Shown here: piece after piece, positions 15,480 through 22,102 of the stretch
Layout of the letters: every line of letters begins with the position of its first letter
Position numbering within the stretch: position 1 is the stretch's first letter
Assembly (NCBI GenBank): GCA_036558305.1
Contig: DATBFX010000135.1
Location: 1-22,102, forward strand
DNA: 22,102 bases
Direction of reading: 5' to 3'
Source of the DNA: DATBFX01 sp036558305
GTDB taxonomy: Bacteria; Chloroflexota; Chloroflexia; Thermomicrobiales; UBA6265
Made by a program: the position numbers and the translations under genes
Notes under the pieces: model-generated
The model's database searches: none
Seen by the model: only the letters and a program-made list of their open reading frames with translations
What the model was told of the DNA's origin: nothing

Positions 15480-17591
15480 ATGGACGCGCCAGACGCCGAT
15501 CGCGCCGATCGTCTCCCAATCCATCGGATCGACGACCCGCCGCTCTCCGATCCCACCGCCCCGCTCCTGATCGACGTGCGCGACCGCGCCGGTCGCCGCC
15601 TCCTCGCGACCGCCGAACCCGTCGATCCCACCCCCGCCGGCGAAGCCGTTTCCCACCAAGCCCTCGCCGCCCTCCGCCGGTCGTTCCTCTTCGCCGCCGG
15701 CGAACCGCTCGCCGACACCCTCGTGCACGCCTTCGCCGCCGCCAACCGCCAGGTCTGTGCCGAAAACGATCGCCCCGTCGATCGCGACCGCCGCCGCATC
15801 CTCGTCGGCGCCACCGCCGTCGCCACCGACGGCACCGAACTGGTCGTCGTCCTCTCGCCACCCGGTCAAGCCCTCGTCGTCCAGGATGGCCGCCTCTTCG
15901 CCTTCCCCGACCTCGCCTCCTGGCGCCCCGACTTCGAACCCGACGCCGACCACCCGGTCTCCGACCCCCTCGGTCTGTCCGAGTCGATCCACCCGGCTAT
16001 CTACTCGACCCTGATCGCCCCCGGCGACGCCGTCCTCGTCGGCTCGACCGACGTCGGTCGCTGCCTCGCCGCCAGACCCCAGCTCGCCGATCTCGCCGCG
16101 ACCCCCGCCAGGCTCGCGGCGGCAGTCAAGCACGCCAACGCGGCAAACCTCTCCGCCTGCGCCGCCTGGATGTCCATCGCCTCGGCATCGGCGGTCGAGC
16201 CGGCTCTCCCTGCGTCCGTTGGTGCCCCCCCCCAGGACGAGCGACTGAGCCTGGCCCTCCGCCGCGCCGTTCTCGTCGACCGCTTCCGGACCAGACTGAT
16301 CGAGCTCTTCGAGCGCCGGTTCGCGGTGGCTGCCGCTTCCACCATCCCGCTCGCGGCACCACGCCGCGTCGGCGGTCCGCCGGGTGCCGGGTACGTCCAG
16401 CGGTACCGCGGCGCCTGGCGCGGCGACGGTTCGGTCTTTTCCTCGTCGCACACCCCGCGCGGTCCGCGCCTGCCCGTCCGCGGTCGCGCCATCGTCGGCC
16501 TCCTCGTCCTCCTGCTGATCGTCGGCGGTCTCTACGCCGGTTACGACTACCGCCAGGCCCGCGCCGGCCAGGTCGAATCCCTGCTCGCCAAAACCGACGC
16601 CCACCTCGCCACCATCACCTCCACCCAGCGCCCCGCGGCGATCGAAGCCCAATTGCAAGCCGCGGAGTCCTCCCTCGACGCCGCGGAGCAAAGCGGCGCC
16701 GACGCCTCGCTCCTCAACTCCCGCCGCGAGACCATCGCCGCCATCCGCGACCGGATGCACGACGTCACCCGGCTGACCGCCGTCACCCGCCTCGGCACCC
16801 TCCCGGCCGCCGTCGATCGCTCCTCCCTTCGCCTCCTCGGCGCCGGCGACCAGCTCTACCTCGTCGCCGGCGCGATCTACCGGGTCGAACCCCGGAGCCG
16901 TTCCTTGACGCAACTCTTGACACCCGGCTCGAACGTCGCCGGCCGTAAGGTGGGCGTGCACCTGGTTGCCGCGCTCGACGGCGACGTCCTGACGGTCTCC
17001 GACGGGCTCACGCTCTATCGCCTGGCGCCGGGGGGCACCTGGCAGTCATCGAAACTCGGACCGAGCGGCAACACCGACGTGGTAGCCTGCGCCGCCTATC
17101 TCGGCAATTTCTACGTCGCCGATGCGGCGGGCGAGATTCTGAAGTACCCGGCAGACCGACTCGACTCGCCACCCGAACCCTGGCTCGAAAAGGGGACCCG
17201 AATCGATGCTCTTGATCTGGTCGTCGACGGCAGCGTCTACGCGCTGAGCGCCGACGGCGAGATCACGACGTATTTCCGCGGTGCGGTCCGCGAGTCGTTC
17301 CATCCCGAGGCCGATCCGCCGGTCGCCGAGCCGGTCGCACTCGTCGGTGGACCGGGGTCCAACGCGCTCTACCTCGTCGATACCGACGGCACGAACGGCC
17401 GGCTTCTGGAGTTCGACCGACACGGCGGGAGCCTGCGGCAGTTGCTCCTCCCCCTCGCGTGGCAGGAGGGGTGGGCCGACGGGGCTGCCGAGGAGTTTGC
17501 GCGGGTCGCCGACGTGGCGGTCGATGAGGGCACCGGCACCCTCTACTTCGTCGGCCGCGACGGGATTTGGCAGGCGTCGATTCCGGCGTGA
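15480..17591 (+). CDS. Degenerate PP2C-like / TM / beta-propeller protein
   Basis: 703-aa protein. Residues about 20-225 resemble a PPM/PP2C phosphatase domain in layout (LLIDVRDRAG; FLFAAGEPLADTL; ILVGATAVATDGTELVVVLSPPGQALVVQDGRLF; DAVLVGSTDV). The metal-binding DG and GD pairs expected in those places are missing, so it is probably a pseudophosphatase. A single membrane helix, AIVGLLVLLLIVGGLYAGY, lies near 342-362. An Ala/Gln-rich helical stretch (about 370-430, likely coiled coil) follows. The C-terminal 260 residues are short strands typical of an NHL/PQQ-like propeller (DQLYLVAGAIYRVEP, GNFYVADAAGEILKYP, VYALSADGEITTYF, TLYFVGRDGIWQAS) on the outer side. A role in envelope signalling is possible. 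ATG 15480 is preferred over TTG 15447; neither has a strong ribosome site. It ends 6 bp from the convergent ferredoxin. Confidence 0.8.
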   Translation: MDAPDADRADRLPIHRIDDPPLSDPTAPLLIDVRDRAGRRLLATAEPVDPTPAGEAVSHQALAALRRSFLFAAGEPLADTLVHAFAAANRQVCAENDRPVDRDRRRILVGATAVATDGTELVVVLSPPGQALVVQDGRLFAFPDLASWRPDFEPDADHPVSDPLGLSESIHPAIYSTLIAPGDAVLVGSTDVGRCLAARPQLADLAATPARLAAAVKHANAANLSACAAWMSIASASAVEPALPASVGAPPQDERLSLALRRAVLVDRFRTRLIELFERRFAVAAASTIPLAAPRRVGGPPGAGYVQRYRGAWRGDGSVFSSSHTPRGPRLPVRGRAIVGLLVLLLIVGGLYAGYDYRQARAGQVESLLAKTDAHLATITSTQRPAAIEAQLQAAESSLDAAEQSGADASLLNSRRETIAAIRDRMHDVTRLTAVTRLGTLPAAVDRSSLRLLGAGDQLYLVAGAIYRVEPRSRSLTQLLTPGSNVAGRKVGVHLVAALDGDVLTVSDGLTLYRLAPGGTWQSSKLGPSGNTDVVACAAYLGNFYVADAAGEILKYPADRLDSPPEPWLEKGTRIDALDLVVDGSVYALSADGEITTYFRGAVRESFHPEADPPVAEPVALVGGPGSNALYLVDTDGTNGRLLEFDRHGGSLRQLLLPLAWQEGWADGAAEEFARVADVAVDEGTGTLYFVGRDGIWQASIPA

Positions 17592-17597
17592 CGCGTC

Positions 17598-17840
17598 CTA
17601 CTTCTGGAAGAACGCCTTGTTCTTGAAGATGAACTCGGCCCACTGCTCGGGCACGTCGTCTTCGAAGAAGATCGCTTCGACCGGACAGACCTCGGCGCAG
17701 ACACCGCAATCGATGCACTCGTCGGGGTTGATGAAATACTGGTCGGCGTCGTCGGTCGAATGGATGCAGTCGACCGGGCAGACCTCGACGCAGGAAGCAT
17801 CCTTCGTCCCAATGCACGGCTGGGTGATGACGTACGTCAT
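17598..17840 (-). CDS. fdxA: 7Fe ferredoxin (3Fe-4S/4Fe-4S, FdxA-like)
   Basis: 80-aa soluble electron carrier. The first cluster motif is C9-x7-C17-x3-C21-P and the second C42-x2-C45-x2-C48-x3-C52-P. The seven-residue gap after C9 is characteristic of seven-iron ferredoxins: C9, C17 and C52 would hold the 3Fe-4S cluster, and C21, C42, C45 and C48 the 4Fe-4S cluster. C25 is extra. The tail PEQWAEFIFKNKAFF is typical of the family. ATG 17840 follows a strong GGAGGAGG about 9 nt upstream; the reading extension before it is not needed. An extended -10 box TGCTATACT lies at 17958-17950. The redox partner is not evident from neighbours. Confidence 0.95.
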   Translation of the reverse strand: MTYVITQPCIGTKDASCVEVCPVDCIHSTDDADQYFINPDECIDCGVCAEVCPVEAIFFEDDVPEQWAEFIFKNKAFFQK

Positions 17841-17949
17841 CGCTCGCGTCCTCCTCCCCAATCGGGGAAGTCTCTGTAGCTGAGCAGTGCGCTAGGGTCC
17901 GCTGGCACACAATAGAGCGCTCGTCGGCGACGAACTTGCGGACGCACCG

Positions 17950-17958
17950 AGTATAGCA
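17950..17958 (-). promoter_or_regulatory. Extended -10 promoter of the ferredoxin
   Basis: On the minus strand TGCTATACT reads as an extended -10 (TGn plus a 5-of-6 match to TATAAT). No -35 at proper spacing is clear; TTGCCG copies of the neighbouring repeat lie at 13 and 21 bp. Predicted leader is about 100 nt. Confidence 0.45.
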
Positions 17959-18048
17959 GGCGGCAAGGCGGCAAGGCGGCAAGGGAAGAACGACGAGTCC
18001 TCGCGTCCCCGCCTCCCTCGTCCTTGCCGCCTTGCCGCCTCGCCGCCT
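17958..18048. repeat. Long inverted repeat built on GGCGGCAA units
   Basis: Left arm 17958-17985 (AGGCGGCA-type octamer repeated three times) and right arm 18021-18048 pair at 26 of 28 positions around a 35-nt loop. It sits between the divergent ferredoxin and the 18112 gene, overlapping the ferredoxin -10 box by one base. It would form a very stable stem in DNA or RNA. Confidence 0.7.
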
Positions 18049-18111
18049 CACGCCTCGTCCGTGCTACCATCGGCCTCGTCCGTGCCGGTGCGATGCGGGA
18101 AGAGGTGGAAG

Positions 18112-18390
18112 GTGCCCCTGTTGGACGAGGACGGTCAGCCCCTGGAGACACTCGGGATGAGTGAGGAGACGATGCGCCTCTACGTCGAGGAACTCGTCCG
18201 CGAGCGCGCCCAACAGATCGCCACCGAGCGGGGCAAGACGCTCGACGAGGAACTCGAGAGTCCCGCCTACGCCACGATCCGCGCGACGATGAACTACGCC
18301 GTCGAACTCATCCAGGCCAACAACGCTTACCTGACCCGGCACCTCCTCGACCTCGGCGTCCTCCGGCCGCTCACCGACGAGGCGCAATGA
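18112..18390 (+). CDS. Small helical hypothetical protein
   Basis: 92-aa protein, largely alpha-helical and acidic (SEETMRLYVEELVRERAQQ, KTLDEELESPAYATIRATM, NYAVELIQANNAYLTRHLLD). It has no Cys, signal or membrane segment and I recognise no family. GTG 18112 is chosen because AGAGG and GGAAG lie just upstream; GTG 18061 is an in-frame alternative but its extra residues look non-conserved, and ATG near 18158 is also possible. Its TGA overlaps the ATG of the next gene (ATGA), so it is coupled to the threonine-synthase-like enzyme and may serve it or simply share its operon. Confidence 0.75.
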   Translation: MPLLDEDGQPLETLGMSEETMRLYVEELVRERAQQIATERGKTLDEELESPAYATIRATMNYAVELIQANNAYLTRHLLDLGVLRPLTDEAQ

Positions 18391-19538
18391 CCGCAGCCAG
18401 CCCTGCCGCCTTGACCCTTCGCTGCCCGCGGTGCGGGGCGACCACCGCCGTCGCCGCCCAGACGTGGCGGTGCCCGGTCTGCGCGGGACCGCTCGCCTGG
18501 GACGGACCGACGCGCTTCAACCGGTCGCTGATGGCGGCGGACGTGCCGTCGCTGTGGCGCTACGGCGCGGCGCTGCCCGTCCGAGCCGAGGAGGCGGTCT
18601 CGCTCGGCGAAACGATCACGCCGCTGGTCGAAGCGCACGTAGACGGCACCGCAATTCGGTTCAAACTCGACTTCCTGCTGCCGACCGGATCGTACAAGGA
18701 CCGCGGTGCCGCCGTCCTCCTCTCCGCGCTCCGTGCGCTCGGCGTTCGCCATGCCGTCGAGGATTCCTCGGGGAACGCGGCGGCAGCAATCGCGGCCTAC
18801 GCGGCGCGGGCCGGCATCGCCTGCACCGTCTTCGCGCCGGCGAGCGCGTCGGCCGGGAAACTGGTCCAGGCGGCCGCGTACGGGGCGCGGGTCGAACGGG
18901 TCGAGGGGTCGCGCGACGACGTCGCGAACGCGGCGATCGCGGCCGCGACGGCCGACGCGACGGCGACCTACGCCAGCCACAACTGGCACCCCTTCTTCGT
19001 CGAGGGTGTCAAGACCTGGGCGTTGGAGGTCTGGGAACAACTCGGCTACCGGGCGCCGGACAACGTCGTGGTGCCGGTCGGCAGCGGCAGCATGCTGCTG
19101 GGGGCGCACCTCGCCTTTTCGCAGCTCCGCAACGGTGGCGAGATCGAAGAACTGCCGCGCCTGTTCGCGGCACAACCGGCGGCCTGCGCTCCCCTCCACG
19201 CGGCATTCGCCGCAGGGGCGGACGACGTCGCCGCGGTCGAGCGAAAACCGACGCTGGCCGAGGGAGCGTCGATCGCGCGGCCCGTTCGGGGGAGGGAATT
19301 GCTGACGTCCCTGCGGGCGAGTGGCGGTGCGACAACGGCGGTCGAAGAGGACGAGATCGCAACCGCATTGCGCGATTTGGCGCGGCAGGGGATCTACGTC
19401 GAACCGACCTCGGCGGTGGCGGCGGCGGGTGTGCGACAACTCATGGAACGGCAGGAGATCGGACCCGGTGAGACCACCGTCGTGATGCTCACCGGGAGCG
19501 GGCTCAAGGCGACCGAGGCGATCCGCGACTTATTGTGA
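18387..19538 (+). CDS. Threonine synthase-like PLP enzyme
   Basis: 383-aa fold-type II PLP enzyme of the threonine synthase group. The N-terminus has a zinc-ribbon-like element with C13, C16, C29 and C32 (CPRCG and CPVCAG), common in one class of threonine synthases. The PLP lysine is K104 in TGSYKDRGA. DSSGNAAAAIAAYAARAGI (about 129-147) is the substrate loop, PVGSGSMLLGAH (about 231) the phosphate loop, and MLTGSGLKAT the C-terminal signature. The expected reaction is O-phosphohomoserine to threonine and phosphate, but many paralogues of this form are uncharacterised, so 'threonine synthase-like' is safer. It overlaps the upstream small gene by 4 bp. No thrB or hom neighbour is present. Confidence 0.88.
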   Translation: MTAASPAALTLRCPRCGATTAVAAQTWRCPVCAGPLAWDGPTRFNRSLMAADVPSLWRYGAALPVRAEEAVSLGETITPLVEAHVDGTAIRFKLDFLLPTGSYKDRGAAVLLSALRALGVRHAVEDSSGNAAAAIAAYAARAGIACTVFAPASASAGKLVQAAAYGARVERVEGSRDDVANAAIAAATADATATYASHNWHPFFVEGVKTWALEVWEQLGYRAPDNVVVPVGSGSMLLGAHLAFSQLRNGGEIEELPRLFAAQPAACAPLHAAFAAGADDVAAVERKPTLAEGASIARPVRGRELLTSLRASGGATTAVEEDEIATALRDLARQGIYVEPTSAVAAAGVRQLMERQEIGPGETTVVMLTGSGLKATEAIRDLL

Positions 19539-19639
19539 CGAGTCGCCCATTGTTCGGTGAACGCCAGAGATCTCCACACGCGCTTATGATGCGGCAACGG
19601 TAACGAGCCGAAGCACGTTCGCAGAGAGGAGCAATTCTG

Positions 19640-20194
19640 GTGGCAGCACCCACGACCCCGCAGGACGTCGTCGAACGGATCCGCACCGTGCGGCAAGCCC
19701 GTCTCTACCGACCGGACCCCGTCCCCGCGGAGGTGGTCGAGCAACTCCTGCAACTCGCCCGCTGGACCGGGAGTTCGCGCAATACCCAGCCGTGGCGCTT
19801 CATCGTCGTCACGGACAGGGAACAGTTGCGACTCATCAGCCGGTTGCGCCCGCCGATCAACTGGGTGGCCGACGTGCCGATGGCGATCGCGATCGTCCTC
19901 GACGGCGCCAACATCCCGAGTGAGGCCTACGACGAAGGGAGGCTGACCGAGCGGTTGCTGATCGGGGCGCGTGTCCTCGGTCTCGGCGGCGGGGTCGCCT
20001 GGTTCGGCGACGAATCGCAAGAGGCGGAGGGCAAACGGATCCTCGGTATCCCCGCCGAGCACACCGCCCGCTCGGTCGTCGCCATCGGCTACCCGACGAC
20101 CACCAAAGACCACCGGCCCAACCGGAACACTCCGGGGCGCAAACCCCTCTCCGACCTCGTCAGCTACGACCGTTGGGGCCAAGCCAAACCCTGA
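19640..20194 (+). CDS. Nitroreductase family protein
   Basis: 184-aa FMN-dependent oxidoreductase of the nitroreductase fold. RTVRQARLYRPDPVPAEVVEQLLQLARWTGSSRNTQPWRFIVV (about 14-57) holds the R-R/S and N-Q-P-W FMN-binding positions. GARVLGLGGGVAWFGDE (about 111-127) and LGIPAEHTARSVVAIGYP (about 136-153) are the second FMN segment. It is short for the family but complete. It reduces nitro or quinone-like substrates with NAD(P)H; the true substrate is unknown. GTG 19640 has AGAGGAG about 8 nt upstream. A TATGAT box at 19585-19590 could be its -10. It lies 45 bp upstream of the dioxygenase and is probably co-transcribed. Confidence 0.9.
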   Translation: MAAPTTPQDVVERIRTVRQARLYRPDPVPAEVVEQLLQLARWTGSSRNTQPWRFIVVTDREQLRLISRLRPPINWVADVPMAIAIVLDGANIPSEAYDEGRLTERLLIGARVLGLGGGVAWFGDESQEAEGKRILGIPAEHTARSVVAIGYPTTTKDHRPNRNTPGRKPLSDLVSYDRWGQAKP

Positions 20195-20239
20195 TCCGTT
20201 CGCGCCACGCCGCGCGGCGGTGGAAGGAACTCGCCTCGG

Positions 20240-21160
20240 ATGGCAGGGATCGTCTTCGCCGGCGTCGCCCCCCACGGGTGGCCGACCATCCCCGACCTCA
20301 GCGAGGACGCCCTGGGCGCGCTCCAGACGCGTGCGGCCCTGCAGGAACTCGGCCGCCGCTGCGCCGCCGCGAGCCCCGACGCGATCGTCGTCGCCACCCC
20401 GCACGGCGTCCGCGTCGATGGCACGATCTGCCTGGCCGCCGTCGCCCGCGGCACCGGCACCCTCCGCCACGACGGGCGCACCGTCGAGTCGAACGTCCCG
20501 GTCGACGCGCCGCTGACCGGCGCCATCGCCGCGGCCGCCCGCGCCCGCGGTGTCCCGGTCGCACTGGCCGGGTTCGGCGGGAACAACCCGGCCGAGAGCG
20601 CGATCCCGCTCGACTGGGGAACGATGGTGCCGCTCTGGTTCGTCGGCCACGGGCGGAACCTGATCGGCCACGGCGACGTGCTGGCGCCGGACCCGGCGGA
20701 GGACCTCGGCCCGCCGGTCGTCATCGCCACCCCATCGCGCAGCCTGCCGCGGCCGACGATCGTCGAATTCGGCGTCGCGGTCGCCGAGGCCGCCACGCGT
20801 GAAGGTCGCCGAGTCGCCTTCGTCGCCTCCTGCGACTGGGCCCACACCCACGAGGGAGGCCGCTACGGCGTCCACCCGGTCGCGGCCGAGGTCGACGCCG
20901 CGGTCGTGGCCGCCCTCCGGGACAACGACCCCGGCCGCTTGCTCGACCTCGACCCACAACTCGCGGAGGACGCCGCGATCGACGGCCTCTGGCAGACGCT
21001 GATCCTCGCCGGCGTGATGCGGCATGTCCCCATGCGCGGCGATGTCCTCAGCTACGAGGCGCCGCCCGCCTACGCCACCGGGATGATCGTCGCCGCCTTC
21101 GCGCCGGCGGCGGAGGACCGCCTCACGCCGCCGGTCCCGGATAGGGCCGCCCCGCCTTGA
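20240..21160 (+). CDS. DODA/LigB-type extradiol dioxygenase family protein
   Basis: 306-aa protein of the class III extradiol dioxygenase (LigB/DODA/MEMO) superfamily. APHGWPTIPD (H12) and ATPHGVRVDG (H55) provide the two metal histidines. The VASCDWAHTHEGGRYGVHP segment (about 194-212) carries the catalytic and further ligand histidines, and the C-terminal YEAPPAYATGMIVAAF is typical. The expected role is non-haem Fe(II) cleavage of a catechol ring, or a MEMO-like non-enzymatic function; the aromatic substrate is unknown. ATG 20240 has GGAAGGA about 11 nt upstream. Its end overlaps the convergent amidohydrolase by 38 bp. Nitroreductase plus ring-cleavage enzyme suggests, but does not prove, aromatic catabolism. 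Confidence 0.87.
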   Translation: MAGIVFAGVAPHGWPTIPDLSEDALGALQTRAALQELGRRCAAASPDAIVVATPHGVRVDGTICLAAVARGTGTLRHDGRTVESNVPVDAPLTGAIAAAARARGVPVALAGFGGNNPAESAIPLDWGTMVPLWFVGHGRNLIGHGDVLAPDPAEDLGPPVVIATPSRSLPRPTIVEFGVAVAEAATREGRRVAFVASCDWAHTHEGGRYGVHPVAAEVDAAVVAALRDNDPGRLLDLDPQLAEDAAIDGLWQTLILAGVMRHVPMRGDVLSYEAPPAYATGMIVAAFAPAAEDRLTPPVPDRAAPP

Positions 21161-22102
21161 CCACCGCGACCGGTTCCAACTTCAGCGTCCCGGTCCGGGT
21201 GTCGCCGGCCGAGTCGGTGAAGGTGAAGGCACCCTCGCGGAGATCGAACACCACGGCGTCGCCGTGGGCACCGGGCGCGAGCGTCCCGATCTTCCCCTCC
21301 ATCCCAACGACGCGGGCGGGGACGACCGTCGCCTTGGCGAGCGCGTCGTCGAGCGAGAGGCCGAGGTGGAGGAATTTCGAGACCGTCGTCGCGAGGTCGT
21401 AGACGGGCCCACCGACGTTGTACTTGTGGAGATCGGAGGAGATCGTCGTCGGTGGGAAGTCCTGGGCCAAGGCACGCTCGCAGACGTTCCAAACGAAGGA
21501 GCCCTGTCCGTGGCCGACGTCGAAGATCACCCCGCGGTCGCGGGCGGCGCGGACGGACGGGCGGATCTTGCCCCCGTCGTCGAGGATGCCATGCGTCATC
21601 CCGTGGTAGGTGTGGGTGAGGACGTCGCCCTCACGCATCACCGCCAGGATCTCGTCGATCGACGGTGCCCACGCGCGCTGGGGGTGGACCATGATCGGCA
21701 GACCGGCCGCGTCGGCCGCCTCCCGCGCCAGGAAGAGCGGTTTCAACCCGGCCGCCTCGCCGACGAGGTCGTAGCGCGTTAGGCGAACCTTGACGCCGAG
21801 GACGAGCTCGCGGTTACGCTCGATCGTTTGCAGGGCCTTCGGCACGCTCGCCCACTTGATGTCGTCGAGTTCGCCGATCTCGGCGGAGAGCATCCCCATC
21901 GACGAGATGTTGACGTGGGCGAGGATGCGGGTCGCGCTCGCCTCGATCACGTACGTGCGGAACCCGGCGAAGGTGTCGGCCCCGGCCGAACCGGCATCGA
22001 CGACCGTCGTCGCCCCCCGCGCCAGACACGTCTTGTCGGGATTGATCCCGTAGTGCGACACGCCCTCGAAGACGTGGACGTGCGCATCGATCAACCCCGG
22101 CG
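21123..22102 (-). CDS. Amidohydrolase/deacetylase family metallohydrolase (5' truncated by window)
   Basis: At least 326 C-terminal residues of a binuclear-metal amidohydrolase. The visible part starts PGLIDAHVHVF, the HxH metal motif that normally lies about 55-60 residues into the protein, so the start is beyond 22102; the TTG-initiated frame at 22094 is not the true start. The bridging lysine is probably in LGVKVRLTRYD. Later ligands are in IMVHPQRAW, VLTHTYHGMTHG and the catalytic aspartate in TISSDLHKYN. GTLAPGAHGDAVVFDL is the C-terminal beta-sandwich. This matches the dihydroorotase-like 'amidohydrolase/deacetylase' group, whose members act on N-acylated amino acids or sugar derivatives. 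The physiological substrate is unknown. Its 3' end overlaps the dioxygenase gene tail to tail. Confidence 0.9.
   Translation of the reverse strand, partial: PGLIDAHVHVFEGVSHYGINPDKTCLARGATTVVDAGSAGADTFAGFRTYVIEASATRILAHVNISSMGMLSAEIGELDDIKWASVPKALQTIERNRELVLGVKVRLTRYDLVGEAAGLKPLFLAREAADAAGLPIMVHPQRAWAPSIDEILAVMREGDVLTHTYHGMTHGILDDGGKIRPSVRAARDRGVIFDVGHGQGSFVWNVCERALAQDFPPTTISSDLHKYNVGGPVYDLATTVSKFLHLGLSLDDALAKATVVPARVVGMEGKIGTLAPGAHGDAVVFDLREGAFTFTDSAGDTRTGTLKLEPVAVVKAGRPYPGPAA

Overview
This is a GC-rich bacterial chromosome segment. Gene content and style point to the phylum Chloroflexota, probably a Thermomicrobia/Sphaerobacter-like lineage: very high GC at third codon positions, a Tat-targeted Cys-rich protein of the 'NCGxCGxxC' type, a degenerate PP2C-like/propeller membrane protein, GTG starts with GGAGG-type ribosome sites, and C-rich or GAAGG-type intergenic repeats. 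This placement is inference; there is no rRNA or marker gene in the window. No tRNA, rRNA, CRISPR array or transposase was found.

Layout. 60-968 (+) is a MalG-type sugar ABC permease. 968-4349 is a lower-GC island holding a convergent restriction-modification pair: a Zn-ribbon DNA methyltransferase (1058-3262, +) and a PD-(D/E)xK endonuclease (3282-4292 or further upstream, -). A 128-bp direct repeat flanks the island and is a copy of the permease 3' end (840-967 and 4350-4477, one synonymous mismatch). This is the signature of insertion with long target duplication and is the most interesting object in the window. 4489-7648 (-) carries a small CxxC protein, a HAD-IIA phosphatase and a secreted class-A-beta-lactamase-like serine hydrolase.

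7649-8684 is a repeat-rich gap. 8685-11872 (+) is a threonine-dehydratase-like PLP enzyme translationally coupled to a 711-aa TPR protein, followed by a Tat-exported Cys-rich protein (12034-12576). A block with an apparently frameshifted alpha/beta hydrolase and a nitronate monooxygenase (about 12.8-14.8 kb) lies between two diverged copies of an intergenic repeat exactly 2300 bp apart. 15480-17591 (+) is a pseudophosphatase/TM/beta-propeller protein, convergent with a 7Fe ferredoxin (17598-17840, -).

18112-19538 (+) is a small helical protein overlapping a threonine-synthase-like enzyme by 4 bp. 19640-21160 (+) holds a nitroreductase and a LigB/DODA-type dioxygenase. An amidohydrolase (21123->22102, -) overlaps the dioxygenase tail to tail and runs off the window. 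Several sigma-A-like promoters can be read directly. One of them implies a leaderless methyltransferase mRNA.
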